Shown here piece after piece: positions 41,771 through 51,102 of a stretch of DNA of 64,000 bases (position 1 is its first letter; every line of letters starts with the position of its first letter). Position numbers and translations under genes: made by a program. The stretch is from 630D-37 sp037478835 (GTDB lineage: Bacteria; Chloroflexota; Anaerolineae; Anaerolineales; Villigracilaceae): positions 1 to 64,000 of the forward strand of contig JBBFLV010000007.1 in assembly GCA_037478835.1 (NCBI GenBank), read 5' to 3'. The notes beneath the pieces are model-generated. The model made no database searches. It saw nothing but the letters and a program-made list of their open reading frames with translations, and was not told the DNA's origin.

Positions 41771-43777
41771 ATGCTTCCGCTCCGTGCACGCATCCGACAT
41801 TCTCTAGCCGATCCGATCCTGCAGGCGGCATTGGATGCGAATGCCGAACGTCGCTTGCAAGGACGGGAGCGCGCCTTTGCCTCGCTGCCGGATGCGGAAG
41901 AACGCCGTCGACGCGCCCAGGCGATCCGATCCGAGGTCATTGACCATCTGGAAAGCTACCTGGAGCGCTTCCTGGAGCAGGTTACGGCCCACGGAATCCA
42001 CGTCCATCGGGCGCGTGATGCCGAGGAAGCGTGCCGGATCGTTTTGGACTTGCTGGCCGAATATGCCGCCCGCCGGGGACGGGAAAGCCTGCTGATCGCC
42101 AAATCCAAGAGCATGGTGAGCGAAGAGCTGGAGCTGAACCATGCATTGGAGGCGGCCGGGCATCGGGTGGTGGAAACGGACCTCGGCGAGTATATCGTCC
42201 AGCTGCGTGGCGAGCGCCCCAGCCACATCATCACACCGGCCGTCCACCTGCGTCGCCAGGAAGTGGGGCAACTTTTCCACGAAAAACTTGGCATTCCCTA
42301 CACCGAAGAGATCGCCACCCTCACCCAGGTGGCGCGCCAAACGCTGCGCCGCGTGTTCCTGCAGGCCGATGTGGGCATCAGCGGCGTGAATTTCGGCGTG
42401 GTTGAAAACGGCAGCCTGTGCCTCGTCACCAACGAGGGGAACGGGCGCATGGTGACCACCCTGCCGCGCCTGCACATCGCCCTGATGGGCATGGAACGCC
42501 TAGTGCCGACCCTGGACGATCTGGCGCTGATGCTCTCTCTGCTGCCGCGTTCGGCCACCGGGCAGAAAATCACCGTCTACACCCAGCTCATCCATGCGCC
42601 GCTAGAGGGTCAGGAGCGCCACCTGATCGTGCTGGATAACGGCCGCCGGGCGCTCCGGGAGAGTCCCTTGCGCGCTTCGCTTCATTGCATTCGCTGCGGC
42701 GCCTGCCTGAATGCCTGCCCGGCCTTCCGCGAAATGGGCGGACATGCCTATGGTAGCGTCTATCCCGGCCCGATCGGCTCGGTCATCTCGCCGGCGCTGT
42801 TCGGTGCCGATTTTACCGCCCTGGCCTATGCCTGCTCGCTCTGCGGCGCTTGTGAGGAAGTGTGCCCGGTGAAGATTCCCCTGCCCGATCTGCTGATCGG
42901 CGTGCGCAGTGGAGCTTTGCCTGAACCCCGGCCGGAGGGAGAAGCGCTTCCATTTGCGATCCGACTTGGGCTGCGCCTTTATACGTGGCTGGCGACCCGT
43001 CCCTGGGCGTTTCAGCTGGCCCAGGCTTGGCTCGCCGCCGCACTCGGAGGGACGGGTGGGCAGAGGCTGCCGCAGTGGACGGGTTGGGGCCAGGGACGCT
43101 TTTTGCCGCGCCCGGCCCGCGCCTCTTTCCGCGCTCTCTGGCGCCGTCAGGGGGCGGGGGAAAAAGCCCAAAGAAACACCGCGGCCGGCTCAGCAGCGGC
43201 CGCGCCGGGTCCCCGTCCTGAATCCGCACGGCAGACGGCCGCGGCCGGCACCCAGGCTCAGGGAGCGACGATCACGCCTCGGCCGGCAGGCGGCGTCGAT
43301 CGTTTCATCGAAGAATGGCAATTTTTAGGTGGGGAGATCGTGCGGGTCGAGGGGGAGCTCACTGCGGCACTGGTGGAGTGGCTGCGCGCCGAGGGGATTC
43401 AGACGCTTTACATGGTAGAGCCGGTGGAGGGGGTGGATACAGACGCTTTGCGCCATGCCGGGGTGCAGGTGGGCCAAGAGACGGATTCGCCGGCCGGGTT
43501 GAGCGGTGTGCTCGCCGCGGTGGCCGAGACGGGTTCGCTGGTGATCGCCGCGCAAAGGCGAGCGGAAGCCGGCGCTTCGCTGCTGCCGGGCATCCATTTG
43601 GCAGTGGTGCGGAAGGAACAGGTGCTCCCCACGCTGGAAGAGGCATTGCGGCTGACCAGGGCGCACCGCAGCGCGACGACGGTGCTGATTAGCGGCCCCA
43701 GCCGCACGGCCGATATCGAGATGACCCTGACGATCGGCGTGCATGGGCCGGGTCGGACGGTGGTATTTTTGTGTTAG
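41771..43777 (+). CDS. LutB-LutC fusion, LUD-domain iron-sulfur protein
   Basis: 668 residues from the ATG at 41771. The N-terminal LUD domain (about 60-310, with AKSKSMVSEELELNHAL and DVGISGVNFGVVENGS) and two ferredoxin motifs (CIRCGACLNACP and CSLCGACEEVCP) make up LutB. After a long Ala/Pro/Gln linker (about 455-505) a second, shorter LUD-type domain (AETGSLVIAAQRR, HLAVVRKEQVLPTLEEAL) matches LutC. LutABC oxidises L-lactate to pyruvate in other bacteria. LutA is not in the window. The HisD gene follows by ten bases. Confidence 0.87.
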   Translation: MLPLRARIRHSLADPILQAALDANAERRLQGRERAFASLPDAEERRRRAQAIRSEVIDHLESYLERFLEQVTAHGIHVHRARDAEEACRIVLDLLAEYAARRGRESLLIAKSKSMVSEELELNHALEAAGHRVVETDLGEYIVQLRGERPSHIITPAVHLRRQEVGQLFHEKLGIPYTEEIATLTQVARQTLRRVFLQADVGISGVNFGVVENGSLCLVTNEGNGRMVTTLPRLHIALMGMERLVPTLDDLALMLSLLPRSATGQKITVYTQLIHAPLEGQERHLIVLDNGRRALRESPLRASLHCIRCGACLNACPAFREMGGHAYGSVYPGPIGSVISPALFGADFTALAYACSLCGACEEVCPVKIPLPDLLIGVRSGALPEPRPEGEALPFAIRLGLRLYTWLATRPWAFQLAQAWLAAALGGTGGQRLPQWTGWGQGRFLPRPARASFRALWRRQGAGEKAQRNTAAGSAAAAPGPRPESARQTAAAGTQAQGATITPRPAGGVDRFIEEWQFLGGEIVRVEGELTAALVEWLRAEGIQTLYMVEPVEGVDTDALRHAGVQVGQETDSPAGLSGVLAAVAETGSLVIAAQRRAEAGASLLPGIHLAVVRKEQVLPTLEEALRLTRAHRSATTVLISGPSRTADIEMTLTIGVHGPGRTVVFLC

Positions 43778-43787
43778 CGAGGAGAAG

Positions 43788-45113
43788 ATGTTTCGGATTT
43801 ATTCCCCTGAAGAGGCACAAGCGACGATTTTGAAGCGCCGGCCGTTGGATGAATGGCCGGTTGGCGAACGGGTGCTGGATTCGATCGCCCGTTTGTTCGG
43901 TGAGCGGCTGACGCCGGAGCAGGCGGTGAGCCGTATTTTGCAGGACGTGCGCCGACGGGGCGATGCGGCGCTGCGCGAGTGGAGCGGAAGGCTGGATGAT
44001 TATGCGCCGGACTCTTTCCGTGTGCCGCCTTCGCAGCTGCGACAGGCGCTGGATGAACTGGATGGCGAGACGCGCCGCGCCCTGGAGAAGGCCGCCGAGC
44101 GCATCGAGGCGTTCTATCGCCGCCAGCCGCTGATTTCTTGGATGACCCAGGATTTGGGCGGGGTGCTCGGTCAGCTGGTGCGGCCGATCCGCCGGGTGGG
44201 GCTGTATGTGCCGGGCGGGACGGCCCCGTTGCCTTCTACGGTGCTGATGTCGGCCATTCCGGCGCGCGTGGCCGGGGTGCAGGAGATCGCCATCACCGTG
44301 CCGCCTCAGCGCGGGACGGGGAAGATCTCGCCGGTGACCCTGGCCGCGGCCGCGCTGACGGGTGTGGAGGAGGTCTATGCCCTGGGCGGCGCCCAGGCGA
44401 TTGCGGCGCTGGCCTTCGGGACGGAATCCATCCCGGCGGTGGATAAGATCTTCGGGCCGGGCAACCTTTTCGTGACGCTGGCGAAGCGCCAAGTTTTCGG
44501 TGTGGTGGGCATTGACGGCCTGGCCGGCCCGACCGAGACGATGGTGATCGCCGATGATTCGGCGCGCCCGGAGTGGGTAGCGGCCGATCTGCTCGCACAG
44601 GCGGAACATGATGTGTTGGCCTCGGCCATTTTGCTCACGCCCTCTACGAAGCTGGCACAGGCCGTTCAGATGGAGGTAGCCCGTCAGATGGAGAGCTTGC
44701 CGCGCGCCGAGATCGTGGCACAGGCTCTGGAAAATCAGAGCGGAATTGTGGTGACGCGCCATCTGGAGCAGGCGATCGAACTGGCGAACGCCTATGGCGC
44801 CGAACACCTGTGTCTGGCCGTGCGCGAGCCGTGGGCCTGGGTGGGCAAAGTCACGGCGGCCGGGGGACTGTTCTTGGGCGAGTATTCGTTTGAGGTGCTC
44901 GGCGATTACATTGCCGGCCCAAGCCACGTCATGCCGACCGGGGGCACGGCACGCTTCGCTTCTCCTCTGAACGCGATGGATTTCGTTCGCCTGATCAGCG
45001 TGGTGGCACTGGATGAGGCGAGTGGGCGCGAACTTTCACCCCTAGCAGCCCAATTGGCGCGCGCCGAAAGCCTAGAAGCCCATGCGCGGGCGGCAGATCG
45101 GAGATTGGGTTAG
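43788..45113 (+). CDS. hisD: Histidinol dehydrogenase
   Basis: 441 residues from the ATG at 43788 (GAGGAGA upstream). RPIRRVGLYVPGGTAPLPSTVLM, GGAQAIAALAFGT, DKIFGPGN, AGPTETMVIAD and the late GPSHVMPTGGTARF motif cover the family. It oxidises L-histidinol to histidine in two steps using NAD and zinc. No other his gene is close, and it follows the lactate-utilisation fusion. A paralogue acting on another alcohol cannot be excluded but the motifs look standard. Confidence 0.92.
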   Translation: MFRIYSPEEAQATILKRRPLDEWPVGERVLDSIARLFGERLTPEQAVSRILQDVRRRGDAALREWSGRLDDYAPDSFRVPPSQLRQALDELDGETRRALEKAAERIEAFYRRQPLISWMTQDLGGVLGQLVRPIRRVGLYVPGGTAPLPSTVLMSAIPARVAGVQEIAITVPPQRGTGKISPVTLAAAALTGVEEVYALGGAQAIAALAFGTESIPAVDKIFGPGNLFVTLAKRQVFGVVGIDGLAGPTETMVIADDSARPEWVAADLLAQAEHDVLASAILLTPSTKLAQAVQMEVARQMESLPRAEIVAQALENQSGIVVTRHLEQAIELANAYGAEHLCLAVREPWAWVGKVTAAGGLFLGEYSFEVLGDYIAGPSHVMPTGGTARFASPLNAMDFVRLISVVALDEASGRELSPLAAQLARAESLEAHARAADRRLG

Positions 45114-45272
45114 TCGCATGGTCGCGTAGTCGGGTGGTTGCGTGGTGCGCTGTCATTGTGACGGAGCGACCATCGGAGAATTGTAGTAGAATTACCTGAA
45201 CCGCTGTTCCGGCCAAGGCTCATCTAGAGGAGCAAGAGTATCTCGATTCAAGTACCAGAAAGGAGGAGGTTT

Positions 45273-46313
45273 ATGAAACGCTGGTTTCCTGCGCTACTTA
45301 TCTTGGTGCTGCTGGTAGCCTGCGCCCCCAGACCAACAGCTACTCCCTCGCCGGCTCCGGCCGTGACCGAGGCCCCTACACAGCCGGCAGCACCGACACA
45401 GGCGGCAACTGAGGCCCCAACCGCGGCGCCGGCCTTGACAAAGGTGCGGATCGGCACTCAACCGTGGATCGGTTACGGTCCATGGTGGATCGCCCAGGAG
45501 AAGGGCTTTTTCGCCAAGTATGGTCTGGAAGCGGAGCTGGTGAATTTTGTGGAGGATAAGGAGGTCAATGCCGCTTTCGCTTCGGGTGAAATGGATGCGG
45601 CGAACCTGGCTACCCACACCGCCCTCAAGCTCTATGCGGCCGGCCTGGACCTCCGCATTGTGCTGGTGGAGGATGCCTCGTACCAGGCCGATGCGATCCT
45701 GGCACCGAAATCCATCACCTCGATTGCCGACCTGAAGGGTAAGAAGATCGCCTATGAGGAAGGCACAACCAGCGATCTGCTGCTGAACTATACCCTGCAG
45801 CAAAACGGCATGACGCTGAGCGATATCGAGCCGGTCTTCATGCCGGCCGCCGATGCGGGAGCGGCGCTGATCGCCGGCAAGGTGGACGTGGCCGTCACGT
45901 ATGAGCCTTATATCTCGGAAGCGCTGGCGCAAAATCCCGATCTGCACCTACTGTATACGGCGGCCGAACGTCCGGGGCTGATTTCCGACGTGCTGGCCGT
46001 GCGCGCCAATTTAGACCCGAAGATCGTGACAGCGCTGCTTCAGGTCTGGCAGGAAGCGCTAAATTATTACAACAGCAATCCTCAAGAGGGTCAGGCGATC
46101 ATCGCCCGCAACGTCGGTAGCACGCCGGAAGAGCTGAAGACGGCTTTCGACGGCGTGCGCTTCTACGATTTGGCCGAGAACCGGGCCGAATTGCGGAGTG
46201 GCTTCCTGGTGGTGATCGGCGATGTGGCAAAAGTCGCTCAGTCGATCGGGCTTTTGGAGAGCATTCCCGACATCCAGAAGATCATCGATACCTCGGCTTA
46301 TCCGCAACCCTGA
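45273..46313 (+). CDS. ABC transporter substrate-binding lipoprotein (NitT/TauT type)
   Basis: 346 residues. The signal ends in the lipobox LLVAC, followed by a Thr/Pro/Ala linker. The NMT1/SsuA-like fold starts at KVRIGTQPWIGYGPWWIAQEKGFFAKYGL, with FASGEMDAANLATHTAL and VAVTYEPYISEAL further on. It is followed at once by permease and ATPase genes. Such systems carry nitrate, taurine, sulfonates or pyrimidine precursors; the ligand cannot be read here and no riboswitch is seen upstream. A strong AAAGGAGGAGG site precedes it. Confidence 0.9.
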   Translation: MKRWFPALLILVLLVACAPRPTATPSPAPAVTEAPTQPAAPTQAATEAPTAAPALTKVRIGTQPWIGYGPWWIAQEKGFFAKYGLEAELVNFVEDKEVNAAFASGEMDAANLATHTALKLYAAGLDLRIVLVEDASYQADAILAPKSITSIADLKGKKIAYEEGTTSDLLLNYTLQQNGMTLSDIEPVFMPAADAGAALIAGKVDVAVTYEPYISEALAQNPDLHLLYTAAERPGLISDVLAVRANLDPKIVTALLQVWQEALNYYNSNPQEGQAIIARNVGSTPEELKTAFDGVRFYDLAENRAELRSGFLVVIGDVAKVAQSIGLLESIPDIQKIIDTSAYPQP

Positions 46314-46317
46314 TCCT

Positions 46318-47139
46318 ATGGCGGCCGAACGGCATACTCCACGAAAGAAGCGATCCTCTTGGCTGGAACTGCGCGGCGAGATTTCACCTTCGCTCTACGT
46401 GGCGGCCGGCGGCAGCCTGATCGGCATATTGTTTCTGCTCTGGTGGGTGGTGACCGGCCTAGGGCTGGTCTCACCCATCTTTTTACCCTCGCCGAGTGCG
46501 GTGGGGCAAGAGTTCGTCCGTCAGGTGCGGGAGGGAATCCTTTGGCAGGATGTATCGGCCAGTGTGTATCGCATTACCGTAGGATGGTTGATCTCCACGC
46601 TCTTTGCCGTGCCGATCGGCATCCTGATGGGCAACTTTCGCTTTTTCGAGGGCCTTTTCGAGCCGCTCATCGATCTGGTGCGCTATATGCCGGCGGTTGC
46701 CTTCGTGCCCTTGACCATTCTCTGGGCCGGGGTGGGCGATACGCAAAAATTCATTATCCTGTTCATCGGCACGTTTTTCCAGGAAGTGCTGATGATCATG
46801 GATAACGTAAAGACCGTGCCCTACGAGATGATCCAGGTGAGCTACACCTTTGGCCTGAACAAGTGGGAGGCCCTGCGGAAAGTGGTGCTGCCGGCGGCCA
46901 TGCCCGGCATTTGGGATACCTTCCGCATCACCTTGGGCTGGGCCTGGACTTATCTGGTAGTTGCCGAGTTGGTGGCAGCGAACGTCGGGTTGGGCTACCG
47001 CATCATGCGTGCGCAGCGCTTCCTGCAAACGGAAAGCATCATCTTGGGCATTTTGGTGATCGGAGCGCTGGGATTGCTCACCGATTATGCCTTCAAATTG
47101 GGCTATCGGCGCATGTTCTATTGGGTGGAGCGAAAATAA
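46318..47139 (+). CDS. ABC transporter permease (NitT/TauT type)
   Basis: 273 residues from the ATG at 46318, four bases after the upstream stop. About six membrane helices; the BPD-type loop around PYEMIQVSYTFGLNKWEALRKVVLPAAMPGI is the EAA coupling motif that contacts the ATPase. It forms the membrane channel for the solute bound by the lipoprotein upstream. A longer start at 46222 would overlap the previous gene by almost 100 bases. Confidence 0.92.
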   Translation: MAAERHTPRKKRSSWLELRGEISPSLYVAAGGSLIGILFLLWWVVTGLGLVSPIFLPSPSAVGQEFVRQVREGILWQDVSASVYRITVGWLISTLFAVPIGILMGNFRFFEGLFEPLIDLVRYMPAVAFVPLTILWAGVGDTQKFIILFIGTFFQEVLMIMDNVKTVPYEMIQVSYTFGLNKWEALRKVVLPAAMPGIWDTFRITLGWAWTYLVVAELVAANVGLGYRIMRAQRFLQTESIILGILVIGALGLLTDYAFKLGYRRMFYWVERK

Positions 47140-47141
47140 CG

Positions 47142-47909
47142 ATGGCTCTCTTGCGTGCCGAAGGGGTCTGGAAAGTCTTTCCTGCCCGGCGGGGAGAAGT
47201 GGTGGTAGCCCTGCGGGATTTCAGCCTGCAGGTAGCCGAAAACGAGTTTGTCTCTATCATCGGACCTTCTGGTTGTGGCAAGTCCACTTTTCTTCATCTG
47301 GTCGCCGGGCTGGATACAAGCACGCGCGGCGAGATATGGTTTGACGGTCGGCCGATCGAAGGGCCGGGCGCCGATCGCGGCATGGTATTCCAGAGCTACA
47401 CCCTCTACCCGTGGTTGACCGTTCGTGAGAATGTGCGCTTTGCCCTGCAAAAGTCCAATCTTGCGCGCCCGGAGCAGGAAGTGCTGGTGGACGAATATCT
47501 CTCGCTGGTCGGATTGCGGGATTTTGAAAATGCGCATCCCTATCAGCTTTCCGGTGGGATGCGTCAGCGGGTGGCCATTGCGCGCGCCTTGGTCTACCGG
47601 CCGCGGTTGTTGTTGATGGACGAACCCTTCGGTGCCCTAGATGCCCAAACCCGTCGCTTGATGCAGGAGCTGCTGTTGAACATCTGGGAGACACATCGCA
47701 CGACGGTGCTTTTCGTCACCCATGATGTAGAAGAAGCCTTGCTGCTTTCCGATCGCATTTACGTGATGACCGCCCGTCCGGGTACGATCAAGGGGGAGAT
47801 CAAAGTGCCGTTTGAGCGGCCGCGTCACACAGAGTTAGAAACGACCCCCGACTTCGTCGAGCTCAGGCGCCAATTGTTGGAATGGATCCGTAGCGAAGTG
47901 CAGTGGTGA
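47142..47909 (+). CDS. ABC transporter ATP-binding protein (NitT/TauT type)
   Basis: 255 residues from the ATG at 47142. Walker A GPSGCGKST, the Q-loop VFQSYTLYPWL, signature LSGGMRQRVAIARAL, Walker B LLLMDEP and the H-loop FVTHDVEEAL are all complete. The close LSGGM and YTLYPW forms are usual in the TauB/SsuB group. It powers the transporter encoded by the two genes just upstream and ends the operon. Confidence 0.93.
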   Translation: MALLRAEGVWKVFPARRGEVVVALRDFSLQVAENEFVSIIGPSGCGKSTFLHLVAGLDTSTRGEIWFDGRPIEGPGADRGMVFQSYTLYPWLTVRENVRFALQKSNLARPEQEVLVDEYLSLVGLRDFENAHPYQLSGGMRQRVAIARALVYRPRLLLMDEPFGALDAQTRRLMQELLLNIWETHRTTVLFVTHDVEEALLLSDRIYVMTARPGTIKGEIKVPFERPRHTELETTPDFVELRRQLLEWIRSEVQW

Positions 47910-47956
47910 AAAGAGCAATCCCCTAAATTTTGCCCACCAACGTACTTTTGATGACA

Positions 47957-48787
47957 TCAGGGAACGACCTGGGTGGCATCAGAGTACACTTCCATCCCAA
48001 GTGATTGAGCCAGCTTACGATCGGCGTCTAGTACCATCGGCGAAATCAACAGCATACGATTCACCTTGCGGCCGAAACGCTTCTCGTAAGAGCGCACCTT
48101 GCGCTCGAACGTGTAGACATCCGATCGGCTGACCGAAGATTTGATTTCGCAGATCAACACTTCCCCATTGTGGATCAGGACATCCAGCTCCACCATATCG
48201 GGATGCCCGAACACTTCTCCACTTTCGTCTTTGTATTCCACGCGTTCGACCTTAACGCCGAAGGATTTTTCCAGGATACCTGCCAGCGCATTGCGGAAGG
48301 CGGCCTCGCTCGATGCACCCCAACGAGCACCGATCGCTCCAAGGGTGGTATCAATGCGATGATCCACCTTTTTGATTTCCTCGATCAGCGCATTCAACTG
48401 ACGCTGGTTCTCTTCCCAGCGTTTCTGCTGTTCCTCCCAACGCTGCTGCTGCTCATCCCAACGGCGCCGCTCTTCCTCTATCAGCGCATCCAAACGACGC
48501 TCGTTCTCTTCCAAGCGACGTTGGTTCTCTTCCCAACGCTTCTGCTGCTCATCCCAGCGCTTCTGCTGCTCATCCCAGCGACGTTGCTGTTCTTCCCAGC
48601 GGCGTTCTTGTTCTTCGCGCATCTGCTTCAGCTCCGCCAGCATTTGGTCGAAGCGGCTTTCGGTTTCGGCACGGCTGGGAGCGTAATCGTGAATAAGATG
48701 CCACACCCAGTCCCGAATCTGCGGGTCCTGGGTAACCAGCTTAGGTAGTTCCCTCATGATGATTTCACGCAGTTCTTCCGCTGTCAT
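47957..48787 (-). CDS. Coiled-coil protein with PD-(D/E)XK nuclease-like domain (DUF3782)
   Basis: 276 residues. An N-terminal region (about 1-50) leads to a long heptad coiled coil (about 55-140) made of repeated RRWDEQQK-type units, mirrored in DNA by 21-base near-repeats. The C-terminal domain (about 150-276) has SSEAAFRNALAGIL, VELDVLIHNGEVLICEIKSS (acidic residue and ExK) and a closing FGRKVNRMLLIS, which match the restriction-endonuclease fold. The active-site residues look intact. Function is unknown; such proteins are common in Chloroflexota and cyanobacteria. Confidence 0.78.
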   Translation of the reverse strand: MTAEELREIIMRELPKLVTQDPQIRDWVWHLIHDYAPSRAETESRFDQMLAELKQMREEQERRWEEQQRRWDEQQKRWDEQQKRWEENQRRLEENERRLDALIEEERRRWDEQQQRWEEQQKRWEENQRQLNALIEEIKKVDHRIDTTLGAIGARWGASSEAAFRNALAGILEKSFGVKVERVEYKDESGEVFGHPDMVELDVLIHNGEVLICEIKSSVSRSDVYTFERKVRSYEKRFGRKVNRMLLISPMVLDADRKLAQSLGMEVYSDATQVVP

Positions 48788-48910
48788 ACGTGCTCCTGAA
48801 TGTATTTTACCACGCTTGAAAAAATCAGCCGCTGACTTGCTACTTCAACGTTCCCTCGTCATCAAAGCGCAATCACCCGAACGGACGCACGTTCATCTGC
48901 ACCTTTACGG

Positions 48911-48916
48911 TATAAT
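48911..48916 (+). promoter_or_regulatory. -10 hexamer of the sortase gene implying a leaderless mRNA
   Basis: Perfect TATAAT followed by seven bases and then the ATG at 48924. No ribosome site can fit between them. Confidence 0.55.
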
Positions 48917-48923
48917 TTTCCGC

Positions 48924-49802
48924 ATGCCGTCTCGCAGATCGGTCGAAGAACTCAGCCTGGAAGAGCTACGTCGCCTGCTGGTGCAAAAGCAGCGACAAGT
49001 TCACCAAGCGCGGTTGGAGCACTTCCGTCGCACGGGGCGTCTGGCGCGTGCGGATTGGGTTCCGCCGATCGAACAGGCACCGATGGCAGTATCACGGGAG
49101 GAAGAGTCACCTTCCTCTCTGCGCCGTTTGTTGGACCGAGCTCTGCTGGCCATCGAAATCCTGGCCGTGTTGGGGCTGATCGGCGTGCTGCTGAACGGAT
49201 TAGGCTTGCTGCGCATGCTCAATCAAGAGGTGGCCGCGGCACTGCGCGTTGAAACACCGACGCCTACCCCACTGATCATGGCGGTTGTCCTGCCCTCAGG
49301 GCATACCCCGCCGGATGCCTTCGGCAACACCCGCCCCAACGAGGCCGAAATCCCCGAACACTTACGGCCGATCCATCAATCCCTGGCCAGCCTCCCCATC
49401 CCTACCCCAGGACCGCAACAGGCTATCCGCATTCAGATACCGGCCATCGGTGTGGATGCGCCCGTTGTGCAGGGGGATGGCTGGGAGCAGCTGAGAAAAG
49501 GCGTCGGTCAGCACATTCCTTCTGCCAATCCCGGCGAAAACGGCAATGTGGTGCTCTCGGCACATAATGACGTATACGGAGAGATTTTCCGCGATCTCGA
49601 TCGCCTGCAGCCCGGTGACCAGGTGATCCTCTACACCCAGCAGCGTTCGTATGTTTACATCGTGGAACGCACCCTGATCGTCGAACCGACGGCGGTTGAA
49701 GTGATGGCATCCACCGGTGCTCCTACGGTTACGCTTATCTCTTGCTATCCCTACCTAGTGGATACCCACCGCATTGTCGTTTTTGCCCGATTGCAACCCT
49801 GA
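48924..49802 (+). CDS. Sortase (transpeptidase)
   Basis: 292 residues from the ATG at 48924; a longer in-frame start at 48756 runs through the promoter. An N-terminal helical segment, a membrane helix (about 72-98) and a Pro-rich spacer precede the sortase beta-barrel (about 150-292). The catalytic His is in VLSAHNDVYG, the Cys in TLISCYPY and the Arg in HRIVVFARL. It should cut LPxTG-like sorting signals outside the cell. No sorting-signal protein is found in the window, so the substrate lies elsewhere. Class D/E-like. Confidence 0.88.
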   Translation: MPSRRSVEELSLEELRRLLVQKQRQVHQARLEHFRRTGRLARADWVPPIEQAPMAVSREEESPSSLRRLLDRALLAIEILAVLGLIGVLLNGLGLLRMLNQEVAAALRVETPTPTPLIMAVVLPSGHTPPDAFGNTRPNEAEIPEHLRPIHQSLASLPIPTPGPQQAIRIQIPAIGVDAPVVQGDGWEQLRKGVGQHIPSANPGENGNVVLSAHNDVYGEIFRDLDRLQPGDQVILYTQQRSYVYIVERTLIVEPTAVEVMASTGAPTVTLISCYPYLVDTHRIVVFARLQP

Positions 49803-49831
49803 TCTCTATCCCGATTCTATAAGGAGTAGCC

Positions 49832-50017
49832 ATGTCCAAGAAAAGTAAACGTCAAGTTCGTAAAACATCCGTTGCCACCGTCTCTTCCCTTCCTTCTCGC
49901 TCGGAAAGTGAAATGCCGACGGATTATTCTCATGTAATCAGCGATCTGAAGCGCATTGGCCTGCTGGCCGGTTCGTTCTTTGTGATCCTGATCGTGCTTT
50001 CTTTCATCCTGCGTTAA
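49832..50017 (+). CDS. Small single-helix membrane protein (61 aa)
   Basis: 61 residues. A very basic start (MSKKSKRQVRKTS), a Ser-rich stretch, and one membrane helix at about 40-60 (GLLAGSFFVILIVLSFIL). An AAGGAG site precedes the ATG. It lies 29 bases after the sortase gene and 11 before the aminotransferase gene. No family recognised; it could be a sortase accessory or a membrane-assembly protein (inference). Confidence 0.7.
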   Translation: MSKKSKRQVRKTSVATVSSLPSRSESEMPTDYSHVISDLKRIGLLAGSFFVILIVLSFILR

Positions 50018-50028
50018 AGGGTTTGCCT

Positions 50029-51102
50029 ATGATGCGCATGTTCGTTCCGGGTCCGGTGGATGTGCCGCCGGATGTGCTCCAGGCACAAGCGCAACCGATG
50101 TTGCCGCATCGGAGCAAGGAGTACGAGGAAATTCACCGTCGAGCGGCAGAGAAGGCCCAGCAGGTTTTCTATACCCGTCATCGCGTCTTCCTTTTTGCAG
50201 CCACCGGCACCGGCATCCAGGAAGCCGCCGTACGCAATTTTGCCAACCGTCATGTGCTTTCCTGCGTCAACGGCGCATTTGCCGAGCGTTGGTACGAAGT
50301 CGCAGTGACCAACGGCAAGGAGGCCGACAAACTCGAATTCCCCTGGGATCAGCCGATCGATCCGCAGCGCGTGGCCGATGCTCTGCGCCAAAAACACTAC
50401 GAAGTGGTGACTATCGTCCACAACGAGACCTCCACCGGCATGCAGAACCCGGTGCGCGAGGTGGCCGAAGTGGTGCGTCAGCTCAGCCCGGAGACGATCC
50501 TGTGCGTGGATGCCGTCTCTTCTCTGGGCGGTGCCAAGATCGAGATGGATGCTTGGGGAATTGACCTGCTCTTCACCTCTTCACAAAAGTGCTTGGCGCT
50601 GCCGCCGGGCTTGGCGCTGGCGGCCGTTTCCGATCGGGCGCTGGAAAAGGCAAAGCAGGTAGAGCATCGCGGTTGGTACTTCGATTTCCTGCGCATGGAA
50701 AAGCATCGTCTCAAGGATTCCACCCCGGCCACGCCGGCCATGTCGCTGATCTTTGCGCTAGATTACCAGCTCGATCGCATCCTCAATCACGAAGGCCTGG
50801 AAAATCGCTTTGCCCGTCACAGCCGTATGGCGCAGCGGGTGCAAGAATGGGCCGAGACTCAGGGATTGCAAATTTTTGCCCCGCCCGGCTACCGTTCCCA
50901 GACGGTAACCACGATCCGCAACCTTCAAAGATGGGATGTTTCGGCGCTCAACGCGTTTCTCAAGGCGCGTGGCATGCGCATTGCAAACGGCTACGGCGCG
51001 TTGAAAAACATCACCTTCCGCATTGCCCATATGGCCGAAACCCAACCATCCGATATTGAGGACCTGCTTCAGGCGCTGGAAGAGTTTCGGCGAACGCTCT
51101 GA
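50029..51102 (+). CDS. Class V aminotransferase (alanine-glyoxylate/serine-pyruvate type)
   Basis: 357 residues from the ATG at 50029 (a second ATG follows at once). The PLP lysine sits in TSSQKCLALPPG, with HNETSTGMQNPV and VDAVSSLGGAKIEMD upstream. It probably transfers an amino group between alanine or serine and glyoxylate or pyruvate. The N-terminus FVPGPVDVPPDVLQAQAQPMLPHRS is standard. The stop is in TGATG overlap with the RNA methyltransferase. Confidence 0.9.
   Translation: MMRMFVPGPVDVPPDVLQAQAQPMLPHRSKEYEEIHRRAAEKAQQVFYTRHRVFLFAATGTGIQEAAVRNFANRHVLSCVNGAFAERWYEVAVTNGKEADKLEFPWDQPIDPQRVADALRQKHYEVVTIVHNETSTGMQNPVREVAEVVRQLSPETILCVDAVSSLGGAKIEMDAWGIDLLFTSSQKCLALPPGLALAAVSDRALEKAKQVEHRGWYFDFLRMEKHRLKDSTPATPAMSLIFALDYQLDRILNHEGLENRFARHSRMAQRVQEWAETQGLQIFAPPGYRSQTVTTIRNLQRWDVSALNAFLKARGMRIANGYGALKNITFRIAHMAETQPSDIEDLLQALEEFRRTL

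Noticed and set aside
43689..44927. 412-codon open frame antisense to hisD
   Set aside because: Arg/His-rich shadow translation of hisD with no domain signature.
45114..45272. Riboswitch or tRNA before the ABC transporter
   Set aside because: I looked for thiamine- or cobalamin-type conserved boxes and for a tRNA T-loop and found neither. Only a TAGAAT-like -10 and a strong ribosome site are visible.
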